A DNA stretch of 64,000 nucleotides, taken from NCBI RefSeq assembly GCF_032854445.1, contig NC_088298.1, positions 4,830,160 through 4,894,159 on the forward strand. The letters are read 5' to 3'. The DNA comes from Liolophura sinensis (Eukaryota > Mollusca > Polyplacophora > Chitonida > Chitonidae). Position 1 is the first letter of the stretch; each line of letters begins with the position of its first letter. Positions 38,301 through 44,337 of this stretch are shown one piece after another. Both the position numbers and the translations under genes were made by a program. The notes under the pieces are model-generated. The model was not told where the DNA came from, searched no databases, and was given only the letters and a program-made list of their open reading frames with translations.

Positions 38301-41300
38301 CTCAACCATAATTACATTTTAGAGGTTAGACATCAGGCATTCAGTCCATCTTCTCTTGTTTTTTGGGGGTGAGGAAATCAACCATTTGTATTCCTTTTCT
38401 TGCGTTAGGTTTTTATTCATCTTTTTGTGGGTTTTTGACTGTCTGGATAAATGTCTCTTGATAAGTTTTGTTCTGTTTTATTGCTGTGTTCTTGAAAAAC
38501 AAAAAGATAAAACAAAGGAACTATTTTGCTATCGGGAATCATTTGCATCAGTAATTTTTAAAGATTTGATGCATATGGCATTCAGCTGCATTGTTACCTC
38601 TATCCCTTTTTGCCCTTAACGTTTCCTGGGCTTTGCTTTTTATAACATAACAAATTTTTATTCTGCATGGGATTTTGGTTTTGTCTTTTTGAGGCAGTGT
38701 TTAGGAGTTAAAAGTGTTTTTGGATTCAAAGGGAAAATTTTCAAAATACAGGTATATGCTGATTGGATTCAGTAGAACACTGCTTTATCTTGTAGCTTAA
38801 TATTTTAATAGCAATATGGGATCATGGTTTACCCCATAGATTTTCTATTTTTCATTAGATTTACTCGTTTAGCTAGCCTTTTGTTATGACTGGTACATAA
38901 TTGTTGTTTCTTAAAAAGTGACCTTGCTCTTTTACTTGCAGGTCATTATGGTAAATGACCTTCGATTTCTCCTACAAAATTTCCTTTGTAAGATCAACAC
39001 AAGTTTAAGAATCAAGGAAAATAAGCAACTTAAATAATCATGGACAAACTTTTGGGTCATTTTACCATATTTACTCTCCTTTCCATTTCCAGCGGGGCCT
39101 CCATGGCTCTGTTGGTTAGTGCGCTAGAGCAGCATTAAGACCCAGGTGTCTCTCATCAATGCAGTCGCTGTGAGTTCAAGTTCAGCTGATGCTGGCTTCC
39201 TCTCAGTCCGTAAGTGCGAAGGTCTGCAAGCTAACTGCAGATGGTCGTGGGTTTCCCCCAGGCTTGGACCGGTTTCCTCCCACCATAAAGCTGGCTGCTG
39301 TCGCATAAGTGAAATATTCTTGAGTACGGTGTAAAACACAGATCAAATAAAGAAATAAATAAATCCATTTCCGTCTGCAGAATTGTAACACTACAGGTAT
39401 ATCTGCAGACGCATTATGCAGAGTTTTAAACATAAGATGCTGTTTACAAGTACGTACCTATGATTGGCCCAGAAGATGTAAGTGAGGGAAATGAATAACA
39501 GGAACGTGGGACACCTACCAAATACCTAACATATGGGACACCTACCAAATACCTAACATGTGGGACACCTACCAAATACCTAACACTTTAACAGTGGTAA
39601 TTGTGGCACTATCTCGCTTGGTGCTCAACATAAGATGAATGGGCTAAATACTGGTAACCCTGCAGCATCGGTATAATATGACTGGTTGGGGTGTCTTGTC
39701 TGGTGTCTCCAGCATGGTGTTCCATTGAGGCAGCGCTATAAGATTGTTGTGTTTTTGCCAGCGTTTATTTATCTGTCTGGCTGTGTAAGGAAAATGCATT
39801 TGTTTGACCTTGAGTCAAGCACCAATGCATTACATTTTAGTTGTGGGCTGGAAGTTTTTTGAATGTCTTTTACTATTGTGAAAGAGGACATAAATGCAAT
39901 GTTGTCTTGTGGTTCGGGGGATTTGTAGCACATTTAGCCGTGGTGGGTGGAGATGTGTGCTCTCAGAGTACCTTTTATGTTTGTGTACTACGGAGACTTG
40001 GAAAGATAATGGAGTGTGAGCGAAAAGAGGCAGTTTTGTTTTCCAGTTTTCCAACTTTTACTAAGAATTTAAGTGCTAGCGATCTAGAACAGTAATTAAA
40101 ATTTATCACGTTTTGTTTTTTTAGCAAGCCTTATTGGAGAACAACAGTCTGCCGTTGTTCCCGATTAACGGGAATGTGATGTTGCCCGTGGAAAAGTCTA
40201 CTCTTACTAAAGATCTCTCGGAAGAGGTGAACATCTCCGAGGAAATGTCCAAAACTGCGATCTGGAAAACAATCGTGGCCACAGACTCCAACACAAACAT
40301 CAGACAAATGGATGAAGTTGATCACGGAGAAAACAATAGCAAGAAGTGAGCCTAACACCTCATAGATTGGGAAATTTTTGTCAACTGAATCTCGTCAGAG
40401 AAACCTAATTCCTTGGTACCCTAATTCCTTGGTACCCTAATTCCCTGGTACCCTAATTCCTTGGTACCCTAATTCCCTGGTACCCTAATTCCTTGGTACC
40501 CTAATACCCTGGTACCCTAATTCCTTGGTACCCTAATTCCTTGGTACCCTAATACCCTGGTACCCTAATTCCTTGGTACCCTAATTCCCTGGTACCCTAA
40601 TACCCTGGTACCCTAATTCCCTGGTACCCTAATTCCTTGGTACCCTAATACCCTGGCACCCTAATTCCCTGGTACCCTAATTCCTTGGTACCCTAATTCC
40701 CTGGTACCCTAATTCCTTGGTACCCTAATTCCCTGGTACCCTAATACCCTGGTACCCTAATTCCTTGGTACCCTAATTCCCTGGTACCCTAATTCCTTGG
40801 TACCCTAATTCCCTGGTACCCTAATACCCTGGTACCCTAATTCCTTGGTACCCTAATTCCTTGGTACCCTAATTCCCTGGTACCCTAATTCCTTGGTACC
40901 CTAATACCCTGGTACCCTAATTCCTTGGTACCCTAATTCCCTGGTACCCTAATACCCTGGTACCCTAATTCCTTGGTACCCTAATTCCCTGGTACCCTAA
41001 TTCCTTGGTACCCTAATTCCTTGGTACCCTAATTCCTTGGTACCCTAATTCCCTGGTACCCTATTTCCTTGGTACCCTAATTCCCTGGTACCCTAATTCC
41101 TTGGTACCCTGGTACCCTAATTCCTTGGTACCCTAATTCCCTGGTACCCTAATTCCTTGGTACCCTAATACCCTGGTACCCTAATTCCTTGACTTGTTTG
41201 CATCTGAAAGAGCAACTTCAAGTGCTATGTATACATATACATATACTTATATATTACATATATTTATACATATGTATAACTTAATCTTGGAGACAAAACT

Positions 41301-41821
41301 ACATGGATTGGGATTGGCCAGTTTTAGAACTTCACAAAAAGTATATCTTTATCAATCTACATAAAATAATGCCTTCAGAATATGCCTGAACATACACTTT
41401 GCAAACATTGTGAAAAGGTTGAAGAATTACAATGTAGACATGTAGATTGTTTGGCTACGCCCCACAGGATGTCAGGGATAAACGTAATGCCTGCAGAACA
41501 TAAAGCCTATGAAATCATTTGTTACTTAACAGGAAGAAGAAGAGGCACAGCAAGAAGTCAGAGAAACGCAAGGAGGATAAAGCTCAAGGAGAGAACGGCG
41601 AGAAATTACCCACAATCCCTGGCAGTCCCAAAGATCCTTCCTCTGAAGATGCAGATTCTCCAAAGACGAGAAATCGCAAAAAAGGCGTCCCGGTTACCTT
41701 CTACATAGATGACGAAGAAAAAGAGCAGCTAATTCGTCCTCCAGAAATCGTCGTGGATCCCCCTAGTGATGCAGGCTCATTGTTATCATCTCCGGTTGAG
41801 CCGGGTGACAGTAAGGCGTAA
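11184..41821 (+). CDS. SLC4-family Na+-driven bicarbonate transporter (NBCn/NDCBE type), 18 exons, 5' end missing
   Basis: This gene encodes a plasma-membrane transporter that moves bicarbonate or carbonate with Na+ and so regulates intracellular pH. In molluscs this family is also relevant to shell and body-fluid chemistry (established for the family, not shown here). Joining 11184-11319, 11926-12086, 12920-13132, 14666-14865, 15289-15534, 15921-16067, 16740-16843, 18046-18220, 19825-19958, 23241-23712, 26439-26552, 27284-27448, 28945-29123, 31035-31107, 33182-33427, 33906-34037, 40125-40345 and 41533-41821 gives one open frame of 1134 residues plus stop. All introns are GT-AG and every phase matches. 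Residues 1-401 form the cytoplasmic N-domain, about 402-945 the transmembrane domain, and about 946-1134 a charged cytoplasmic tail. Signatures include [59 protein letters not shown] and [10 protein letters not shown]. The GST (not SST) in [11 protein letters not shown] and the EEDEEH...MDEL N-terminus favour SLC4A7/A8/A10 over the electrogenic SLC4A4/A5 branch. The first exon(s) are not found. Confidence 0.95.
11926..12086 (+). CDS. SLC4 exon 2 (N-domain)
   Basis: Follows TTTGCAG, with phases 2 in and 1 out. It encodes [20 protein letters not shown] and then [20 protein letters not shown] (residues 46-98), the strongly conserved N-domain core of Na+-coupled SLC4 proteins. Donor ACAG|GTCAG. 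Confidence 0.95.
12736..12862 (+). mobile_element. SINE family A, internally deleted
   Basis: Head fragment GTGCAGCACAATAACCCA joined to GAATGGTCGTG and the tail TTCTTGAGTATGGCAT...CCAATGAAATAAATAAA. It ends 58 bp before SLC4 exon 3. Confidence 0.7.
12920..13132 (+). CDS. SLC4 exon 3 (N-domain, His-rich)
   Basis: Acceptor TTTGTTACAG, donor CAAG|GTTAG. It encodes [20 protein letters not shown], then the His-rich stretch [12 protein letters not shown] and [13 protein letters not shown] (residues 100-169). The HHHQ(H/N)EKR and RSLADIGKK motifs are hallmarks of this SLC4 branch. Confidence 0.95.
13300..13552 (-). mobile_element. SINE family A, near full length
   Basis: Antisense copy from the ATTTATTTGATTGGTGTTTT tail through GAACTCACAGCAACCGCATT (B-box region) to CTAACCAACTGAGACCCGCA (A-box region) and GGCCCC. 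A short sense-oriented tail (13279-13303) abuts it tail to tail. Confidence 0.88.
13880..14440 (+). repeat. 40-bp minisatellite, about 11 regular copies plus degenerate leader
   Basis: Unit CATTCAAGGTTTCTTGTGGT plus TGGGCCTGGAAAAGCCTGGA; the regular part is 14000-14437. Because 40 is not a multiple of three and the unit has no stop in any forward frame, all three frames stay open (runs up to 152 codons). These frames are not genes. It lies in SLC4 intron 3, 230 bp before exon 4. Confidence 0.95.
14666..14865 (+). CDS. SLC4 exon 4 (variable linker of N-domain)
   Basis: Acceptor GTTTACAG, donor ATAAG|GTAGA, phases 1 in and 0 out. Residues 171-236 are rich in Ser, Gly and Thr. This is the part of the N-domain that is long and alternatively spliced in vertebrate SLC4A7/A8/A10; here it is short. 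It is called from frame and phase continuity rather than sequence identity, since this linker is poorly conserved. Confidence 0.85.
15289..15534 (+). CDS. SLC4 exon 5 (N-domain)
   Basis: Acceptor CTGTTGCAG, donor GATGAG|GTATT, phase 0 at both ends, 82 codons. It encodes [37 protein letters not shown] and [15 protein letters not shown], all near-invariant in Na+-coupled bicarbonate transporters. Confidence 0.97.
15921..16067 (+). CDS. SLC4 exon 6 (N-domain)
   Basis: Acceptor CCCCCTTTCAG, donor CACAG|GTAAG, phase 0 at both ends. It encodes [20 protein letters not shown], then [20 protein letters not shown] and EPPKSVPSQ (residues 319-367). Confidence 0.97.
16740..16843 (+). CDS. SLC4 exon 7 (linker to membrane domain)
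   Basis: Acceptor GTGAACAG, donor GGACG|GTAAG, phases 0 in and 2 out. Residues 368-401 are a variable acidic linker ending LMRTG. With the first base of exon 8 this gives the RTGR motif that leads into the membrane domain. Confidence 0.93.
16896..17072 (+). mobile_element. SINE family A, head and tail, middle deleted
   Basis: Starts AGGGCCTCCGTGGCCAAGGG, runs through GAGTTCAAGTCACC (B box) and ends TTACCAATCAAAGAAATAAA. Confidence 0.8.
17217..17417 (+). mobile_element. SINE family A, lacking the A-box end
   Basis: Contains GTGAGTTCAAGTCCAGCTCA, CAGCAACCTGCGGATGGTCA and the tail AACACCAATCAAATAAAT. Confidence 0.85.
17524..17902 (+). mobile_element. MITE family 1, copy 2
   Basis: A 379-bp copy between TA dinucleotides in the intron before SLC4 exon 8. 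It has the same TIRs (GGGGAGTTTC...GAAACTCCCC) and an internal region diverged from copy 1. Confidence 0.85.
18046..18220 (+). CDS. SLC4 exon 8 (TM1 region)
   Basis: Acceptor TCTGACCAG, donor ATATG|GTAAGA, phases 2 in and 0 out. It encodes [20 protein letters not shown], the first hydrophobic segment ([20 protein letters not shown]) and [11 protein letters not shown]. The last 36 bases and the donor are the template of the tandem array that fills the next 275 bp of intron. Confidence 0.97.
18185..18500 (+). repeat. Tandem array built from the end of SLC4 exon 8 and its 5' splice site
   Basis: The unit reads GGTCTTCTAGGAGACGCCAC followed by TAAACTAAATATGGTAAGTC. The first unit is the authentic exon end; about six more divergent units of 32-52 bp follow in the intron. 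Copies at 18264 (GTAAAC) and 18385 (GTAAGT) still carry a GT donor, while others have mutated (GCAAGT, ATAAGC, TTAAGT). An in-frame stop at 18281-18283 means the downstream donors, beyond the one at 18264, would truncate the protein. Confidence 0.9.
18733..18843 (+). mobile_element. SINE family A, tail third
   Basis: GGTCATGGGTTCCCTTCCGG, then TTGAGTACAACGTTACACAC and CAATCAAATAAGTAAACAAA. Confidence 0.75.
19578..19650 (+). mobile_element. SINE family A, short tail fragment
   Basis: CGGCAGATGGTAGTAGGTTT joined to TTGAATACAGTGTAAAATTC and CACTCAAATAAATAAACAAA. Confidence 0.6.
19825..19958 (+). CDS. SLC4 exon 9 (TM3 region, ion-site motif)
   Basis: Acceptor TTTTTTGACAG, donor CTGTTT|GTAAG, phases 0 in and 2 out. 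It encodes [20 protein letters not shown], then [20 protein letters not shown] (residues 461-504). [16 protein letters not shown] is the family signature beside the transport site. Confidence 0.97.
20158..20260 (+). repeat. Short tandem duplication (~48 bp, two copies)
   Basis: TTTAAGACCACTTGTCTACC followed by ACCAACTGATACTGTGTGCA, twice. Confidence 0.85.
20264..20404 (+). mobile_element. SINE family A variant (GTGGGAAAGTTTGTCAGTAA type)
   Basis: A subfamily in which the body reads GTGGGAAAGTTTGTCAGTAA...CTAGTGGTTTATTCTGGGC, with the standard tail. Pieces of the same variant occur at 50082-50160 and 57152-57200. Confidence 0.7.
20620..20947 (+). mobile_element. MITE family 1, copy 3
   Basis: A 328-bp copy in SLC4 intron 9. 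The left TA is intact; the right flank is TG, so the target duplication has decayed. TIRs GGGGAGTTTCAAGTTCAAAC and CCAACTTGAAACTCTCC. Confidence 0.8.
21230..21662 (+). repeat. 23-bp minisatellite, about 18 copies
   Basis: Unit GCCATTTTGGGTTGTGTCAG plus TTA, in SLC4 intron 9. Units become irregular towards the 3' end. Confidence 0.93.
21733..21941 (+). mobile_element. MITE family 2, copy 1
   Basis: An element of about 205 bp with ends AAATGACCTAAAAATTCGAC and ACAAAATTTTAGGTCATTT (TIR of about 16 bp). Other copies lie at 27814-28018, 28284-28500 and 38945-39070; inverted fragments may occur near 8060 and 59985. Non-coding. Confidence 0.7.
22959..23240 (+). repeat. Triplicated 86-bp unit carrying the 3' splice site of SLC4 exon 10
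   Basis: Direct repeats begin at 22959, 23045 and 23131. Each runs from CATGACCTAAATATCACGCA to a polypyrimidine tract and an acceptor: TTTTACAG|TGACAAC at 23038 and 23124, and the authentic TTTTCCAG|TGACAAC at 23241. The third unit also has an internal duplication of about 30 bp. The two upstream acceptors fit the exon phase and would begin [12 protein letters not shown], but they reach a TGA within about 50 nt, so they are decoys. Confidence 0.92.
23241..23712 (+). CDS. SLC4 exon 10 (TM4-TM6 and glycosylated extracellular loop 3)
   Basis: This is the largest exon (157 codons, residues 506-662). It has [27 protein letters not shown], then an extracellular loop with four cysteines (586, 588, 614, 626) and four N-glycosylation sequons (N593, N601, N608, N618). 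This is the layout expected of Na+-coupled SLC4 loop 3. It ends [14 protein letters not shown]. The lysine motif after TM5 that in other members helps DIDS stilbene binding (K-[LM]-X-K) reads K564-C-I-H here. Donor CACGG|GTAAG, phase 0. Confidence 0.97.
23878..23962 (+). repeat. Dispersed repeat pair, copy 1
   Basis: CATACAGACAACTGAAAACT and ACTTTCATTTATTTTTGCAG recur at 52434-52515 with about 85% identity by eye. An unclassified interspersed element. Confidence 0.7.
24569..24976 (-). other. Open frame without ATG, containing a 14-residue in-frame repeat
   Basis: This stays open for 136 codons on the minus strand inside the SLC4 intron 10, but it has no methionine codon and is preceded by a TAG. 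An acceptor-like AAATGTTAG lies at the start, so it could be an exon or a transposon remnant. Its C-terminal part is three copies of a 42-bp unit (24598-24725) encoding [14 protein letters not shown]-like repeats. The 42-bp period keeps the frame. I recognise no family. Confidence 0.3.
26439..26552 (+). CDS. SLC4 exon 11 (TM7 region)
   Basis: Acceptor TGTGTTACAG, donor TTTCAG|GTATG, phase 0 at both ends. It encodes [20 protein letters not shown] and [18 protein letters not shown], matching the (V/T)RS..SDFA...GV.(T/S)PKL.VP pattern. Confidence 0.97.
26789..26938 (+). mobile_element. MITE-like foldback with 25-bp TIRs
   Basis: A 150-bp element with ends GGGCCCAGTTGTTCAGAAGT and ACTTCTGAACAACTGGCCCC. 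The TIRs run about 25 bp with few mismatches. It is non-coding and lies in SLC4 intron 11. Confidence 0.75.
27284..27448 (+). CDS. SLC4 exon 12 (TM8 region)
   Basis: Acceptor TTTGTTTCAG, donor TTAAAG|GTGAG, phase 0 at both ends. It encodes [40 protein letters not shown] and [35 protein letters not shown] is a near-invariant SLC4 signature. Confidence 0.98.
27531..27755 (-). mobile_element. SINE family A, near full length
   Basis: Antisense copy from GATTGGTGTTTTATGTCATT to TGGACTTGAACTCACGGCGA and GCGCTAGTGTGCTAACCCAT. Confidence 0.85.
27814..28018 (+). mobile_element. MITE family 2, copy 2
   Basis: Shares GACCTAAAAATTCGACCACA and AAAGAGCATTTTTGGAGGCA with copy 1, and ends ACAGAATTTTAGGTATTTAG. 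It sits just before the 21-bp minisatellite in SLC4 intron 12. Confidence 0.7.
28042..28265 (+). repeat. 21-bp minisatellite, about 10 copies
   Basis: Unit TTAACTTGCCTGACAAAGAT plus C. The period is a multiple of three, so it stays open on both strands with 7-residue repeats (LNLPDKD, VRQVKTF). It is intronic and has no sign of being coding. Confidence 0.93.
28284..28500 (+). mobile_element. MITE family 2, copy 3 (divergent)
   Basis: Starts CTAAATGATCTCAAATTTTG and ends GGCAGAATTTATGGTTATTT. With copy 2 it brackets the 21-bp minisatellite at 28042-28265, which suggests the repeat expanded next to, or between, two insertions. Confidence 0.6.
28945..29123 (+). CDS. SLC4 exon 13 (TM9-TM10 region)
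   Basis: Acceptor CGTTGGCAG, donor GTGAG|GTAAG, phases 0 in and 2 out. It encodes [37 protein letters not shown] and [20 protein letters not shown] (residues 756-814). Confidence 0.98.
29151..29353 (-). mobile_element. SINE family A, middle deleted
   Basis: Antisense, starting TTTATTTGATTGGTGTTATA; the head region is intact to GCTGGCGTGCTAACTTCCAT and CCGCAGGCCCC. Confidence 0.82.
29645..30178 (+). repeat. 33/34-bp minisatellite, about 16 copies
   Basis: Two interleaved unit types, GTTTACTCTCTCTGGTTTAC plus CAGGAAGTCAGGAA and GTTTACTCTCTCTGGTAACC plus AGGAAGTCAGGAG. It lies in SLC4 intron 13. The TCTCTCTGGTTTACCAG|GA segment resembles a 3' splice site in each unit of the first type. Confidence 0.93.
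30268..30432 (+). mobile_element. SINE family A, tail lost
   Basis: GCAGCACAGCGACTCGAAAG, CCTCTCACCAATTTGGTCAC and GGTATGGCGTAAAAT, with internal deletions. Confidence 0.7.
30608..30812 (-). mobile_element. SINE family A, A-box end missing
   Basis: Antisense, ATTTATTTATTTGATGGGAG through ACCTTCCCACGTACATCCGA to TGAGAGGCTCTTGGGTCATT. Confidence 0.82.
31035..31107 (+). CDS. SLC4 exon 14 (short, TM11)
   Basis: A 73-nt exon with acceptor TTTGTTTTCAG and donor TGCGG|GTAAG. With the preceding split codon it reads [20 protein letters not shown] and TSVLR. Confidence 0.97.
31228..31335 (+). repeat. 26-bp tandem repeat, about 4 copies
   Basis: AGACACAGTGAAACCTATGT plus GAAAAG, immediately before the ~85-bp repeat that holds the second SINE. 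Confidence 0.8.
31432..31796 (+). mobile_element. Second SINE family, full-length copy with 14-bp target duplication
   Basis: A 365-bp element with a tRNA-like head. The A box lies in ATAGCACAGTTGTTAGAGCG and a B-box-like GATCAATCCTTGATC follows. The tail is GAGTACGACGTTAAACCCCA plus CACTCACTCACTC. It is flanked by ACTTGATATAGTGG at 31418-31431 and 31797-31810. It inserted into a tandem repeat of about 85 bp that is visible on both sides. Confidence 0.88.
31938..32422 (+). other. Possible small intronic transcription unit or retroelement remnant
   Basis: TATAAATA at 31938-31945 is followed, 49 bp later, by an ATG in good context (GCCATGG, 31994), opening a 23-codon frame rich in Ala, Asn and Pro. 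A second frame, 32258-32422, encodes 54 residues starting [20 protein letters not shown] and rich in Lys and Asp. I recognise neither. A TATA box and leader suggest a nested promoter or the relic of a retroelement. Coding status is unproven. Confidence 0.25.
33182..33427 (+). CDS. SLC4 exon 15 (TM12-TM13)
   Basis: Acceptor TCTCTGTTTCAG, donor ATCATG|GTGAG, phase 0 at both ends, 82 codons. It begins [20 protein letters not shown] and continues [20 protein letters not shown] and [16 protein letters not shown]. Confidence 0.98.
33906..34037 (+). CDS. SLC4 exon 16 (end of membrane domain)
   Basis: Acceptor CTGTTCAG, donor CAGGAG|GTAAC, phase 0 at both ends. It encodes [20 protein letters not shown] and [20 protein letters not shown], the conserved end of the membrane domain and the start of the charged tail. 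Confidence 0.97.
36651..36720 (+). ncRNA. Perfect 21-bp stem, 70-nt hairpin in SLC4 intron 16 (miRNA-like?)
   Basis: The arm GCGATATTGAAATGGAGTTC plus T (36651-36671) is exactly complementary to 36700-36720, with a 28-nt loop. Size and arm length are those of a microRNA precursor. Perfect pairing without bulges and absence of a stem beyond 21 bp also fit a small foldback or gene-conversion product. No conserved miRNA seed is recognised. Confidence 0.35.
36772..36999 (+). mobile_element. SINE family A, A-box end missing
   Basis: GCGCAATGACCCAGGGGCCT to the tail ACACAAATCAAATAAATAAA. Confidence 0.82.
38945..39070 (+). mobile_element. MITE family 2, copy 4 (internally deleted)
   Basis: Starts TGGTAAATGACCTTCGATTT and ends ATGGACAAACTTTTGGGTCA. 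It keeps both ends and the AAGGAAAATAAGCAACTTA segment but lacks the middle. Confidence 0.55.
39092..39364 (+). mobile_element. SINE family A, full length with A and B boxes
   Basis: The best complete sense copy. Pol III A box within TGGCTCTGTTGGTTAGTGCG, B box within GTGAGTTCAAGTTCAG, body GGTCGTGGGTTTCCCCCAGG, and tail GATCAAATAAAGAAATAAAT. About 270 bp. Confidence 0.9.
39514..39592 (+). repeat. 28-bp tandem repeat, 3 copies
   Basis: GGGACACCTACCAAATACCT plus AACATATG, in SLC4 intron 16. Confidence 0.85.
40125..40345 (+). CDS. SLC4 exon 17 (cytoplasmic tail)
   Basis: Acceptor TTTTTTTTAG, donor AAGAA|GTGAGC, phases 0 in and 2 out. The segment [15 protein letters not shown] and the motif [13 protein letters not shown] are typical of the tail of invertebrate members of this branch (recalled). 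A TGA overlaps the donor (40347-40349), so keeping the intron would end the protein at ENNSKK and lose the last 95 residues. Confidence 0.92.
40402..41191 (+). repeat. 16-bp minisatellite, about 49 copies, in the last SLC4 intron
   Basis: The unit is CTAATTCCTTGGTACC, alternating with CTAATTCCCTGGTACC and CTAATACCCTGGTACC. Almost every unit holds a KpnI/Acc65I site (GGTACC). The array fills about two thirds of the 1187-bp intron between SLC4 exons 17 and 18 and starts about 55 bp after the donor. Confidence 0.97.
41533..41821 (+). CDS. SLC4 exon 18 (terminal, basic C-terminus and stop)
   Basis: The acceptor TACTTAACAG is followed by one base that completes a Lys codon, then [39 protein letters not shown] and [15 protein letters not shown]. 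The frame ends at TAA 41819-41821. The Lys-rich block followed by an FYIDDEE-type acidic motif is the expected end of the long tail. Its last residues (GDSKA) do not form a class I PDZ-binding motif. Confidence 0.93.
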
Positions 41822-42267
41822 CGCTGTGCGGTTTGCCTTGTAAGCTTTGCGCCTAGCTCCTTGAGCCAGATCAAGGTATTACTACGCTTGCTCTGTCTGT
41901 TGTGGTGGCCAGCGCGATACGATTCGCCACCATGCTTTTCTTAGGTGACAAAAGCTCTGTTTCAATTCTTTAGATTTCTATTGATTCATGAGCCGGGATT
42001 TCTTGAAAGCTGTGTTTGATCAGCATGTTGGAAGTCCACAATGCAGAAATGAAGTGGACACCATGGCTTGGATAGATGGTATGCTAATTAATTGTGTAGG
42101 CTTCATTTGGGCTCTTTTTTGTTTTTATTCTCATTCTTCAAATTGTCCTTTGTAGCGGTGAAGTGAAATTTATGTTGCACGTTGTTCCAGTAGCACAGCA
42201 TGTGCTCAGTTTTAAGATTAGGCATAAAAATGTCTTAATAAGCAAACTAAACACTGTTTTCCACAAT

Positions 42268-42455
42268 TGTGCACAAGTAAGACATTGAATACAAGTTGTG
42301 CACAAGTAAGACATTGCGCAGGGCAGTTGACATTCAATAATTATGATTTAATAGGCAAATTAATTAACGAGTTCCACAGACGTGCACAAGTGAGACAGTG
42401 TGCACAAGCGAAACAGTGTGCACAAGTGAGACAGTGTGCACAAGTGAGAGAATGT
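42268..42455 (+). repeat. 18-bp tandem repeat with interspersed spacers
   Basis: GTGCACAAGTGAGACAGT, four copies at 42383-42450 and two or three diverged ones upstream (GTGCACAAGTAAGACATTG). It lies about 450 bp after the SLC4 stop. Confidence 0.85.
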
Positions 42456-43596
42456 CTGTGGGACTTTTCACGCATAATGGTCGTGATATTTAACGAGGTT
42501 TTTTCCAGCAGTATGCGAGACATTTTTTCAAGCATTCTACAGTGTGATAGGTAGAATTAATAATGTGTAGTTTACATCAAGTATTGTTATAATTAACCCA
42601 TACTAAAGATGACAATTTAGGTGTTGATGATTTTGCTGGTCATCTTCACTGTTATAGCAGGTATCACGACAGTAGCGTTCTTGTTACTGTCCATCACACA
42701 CCCCCGAATCATTCCTACCCCATAACCTCAGGCTAGCACAGGCTTTAAATTAGCATGCATTTGGATTTGGATTTTTCTGTGTTTTTTTTTTTGTTTTTTT
42801 TTTTGTTTTTTTACAATTGTTTGATCTTTTTGTTTTGTTTAGTGTGTTATTATTTGTGATATTGTTTTGTAATGTGAACAAATGGACATTGTAGTTATCT
42901 CAGAACATTATTTTCCCCATTTTGCGGTTTTTTACTGTTTGATTTATGTCTTGTCGTCTTTGACGACACTTACAGTATTGCATAGCTGAACAAGTCATAA
43001 AGAACAAGATATGAAATGAATATTAACCATGTATATTAATTTTCAGTTAGTACACTGTGGAAAAGACTTTCCTACTGCCGCTTTCAATTATTAATGAGAA
43101 GATCAACTTAAAAATGAAAAGAATTGAACATTTTGGTACCACCAGGTTTGCGTTAATGTAAATATGTGAATAACAAAATGGCTGAGAGTGCAAAGATGGA
43201 TGGATCTGGAAGAGAAATTGTAAATCATAAATCTCTTAGGACATACCAGACAAGGACTAGCTTTACTGCTGTGATAGATGGACTGGTGATTTCACACTCA
43301 CTCAAGATCTTGGGAGTTATGATGTTTTGGCTACAGAGTGGCCTCCCTTTGTGTCATGTCATTGATTCACGTCAAGGTTACACTTTTACAAAAATTTGGC
43401 GTGTCAGCTTGTTACATGCATCGTAAATTGATTTAGGCTAGTTGAAAGCCTCACAGCTGGTGAAATGTTCAGCAAGCACAAAGGGAGGTAACTGTGTTAC
43501 TGTAACCATGTATGAACTGGGAGACGATTTCTCGTATGCCTTACTGGTATTTTATCACATTTTGTTACCATTTATGTCATTTAGGGAAGCATGATA

Positions 43597-43955
43597 GTTG
43601 AGTTTCAAGTTCGAACTCCTTTTTTGTTGAAGGTAAAAACTGTCCTTACGTATCATGTGACTCATGAACTACCTTTGTTGACATTAATTTAGCAATCACT
43701 TGTCTTACTGTGTTCCAGAGTCAAAAATGACCCCTCTTTTCTTTAGAAACTCCTGAAGTTCACGAACATTCAACGCTTTAATAGTCTACAACATTTGTCT
43801 ACTATAAATAAACTTTTTGCAAAGCTTTTTTCACATGCCTGTGTGAGAGTAAATGTGATCTCGCAATACTTGCCTTAAAATTTTTGACAGGTAACCTGAT
43901 ACAGTAGGACTTCTTTTACCTTCAGTAATAAAAGAGTTTGAACTGGAAACTCTCC
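43597..43955 (+). mobile_element. MITE family 1, copy 4
   Basis: A 359-bp copy flanked by TA in the intergenic interval. Its internal sequence is close to copy 1 (ACCTTTGTTGACATTAATTT shared). Confidence 0.85.
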
Positions 43956-44337
43956 TATTAAGATTTTCATGAAAAAGGCAAAGCGAATTAATAAAGATGT
44001 GCTTATTTATTAATGGTGCCAGATCATTTGTGGTTATAGTCACCAGGAAATAAGCTCCTGTGTACGGGTTTGTTAAATGGTAACATTGTTTTTAATATCA
44101 GGAAGAAAATATTTATGGGTAAAAAGGATAATATTGAAGAAATATTGGAAGCAGAGAAGTAAGAATCATAGAGGAACTTTGTGTCAATTTTATTGTCTCA
44201 TCCAAGAGTGTAATTTATCTGAGACGTGGTTAGATTTTTAAGATAACAATTGTGTTTGTGTAAGGAAGTATATATAAATAGTTGTATGGTTGGGTACAGA
44301 ACATCATTTTCCTGGATTCATTATCCTAGATCTGGAA

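Noticed and set aside
39092-39180. tRNA gene suggested by A and B boxes
   Set aside because: The sequence does not fold as a full cloverleaf with a clear anticodon, and it continues into the SINE body. Same for the other SINE heads.
40402-41191. CRISPR-like regular repeat
   Set aside because: No unique spacers between units, and a eukaryotic intronic setting. It is a plain minisatellite. The same applies to 60129-62052.
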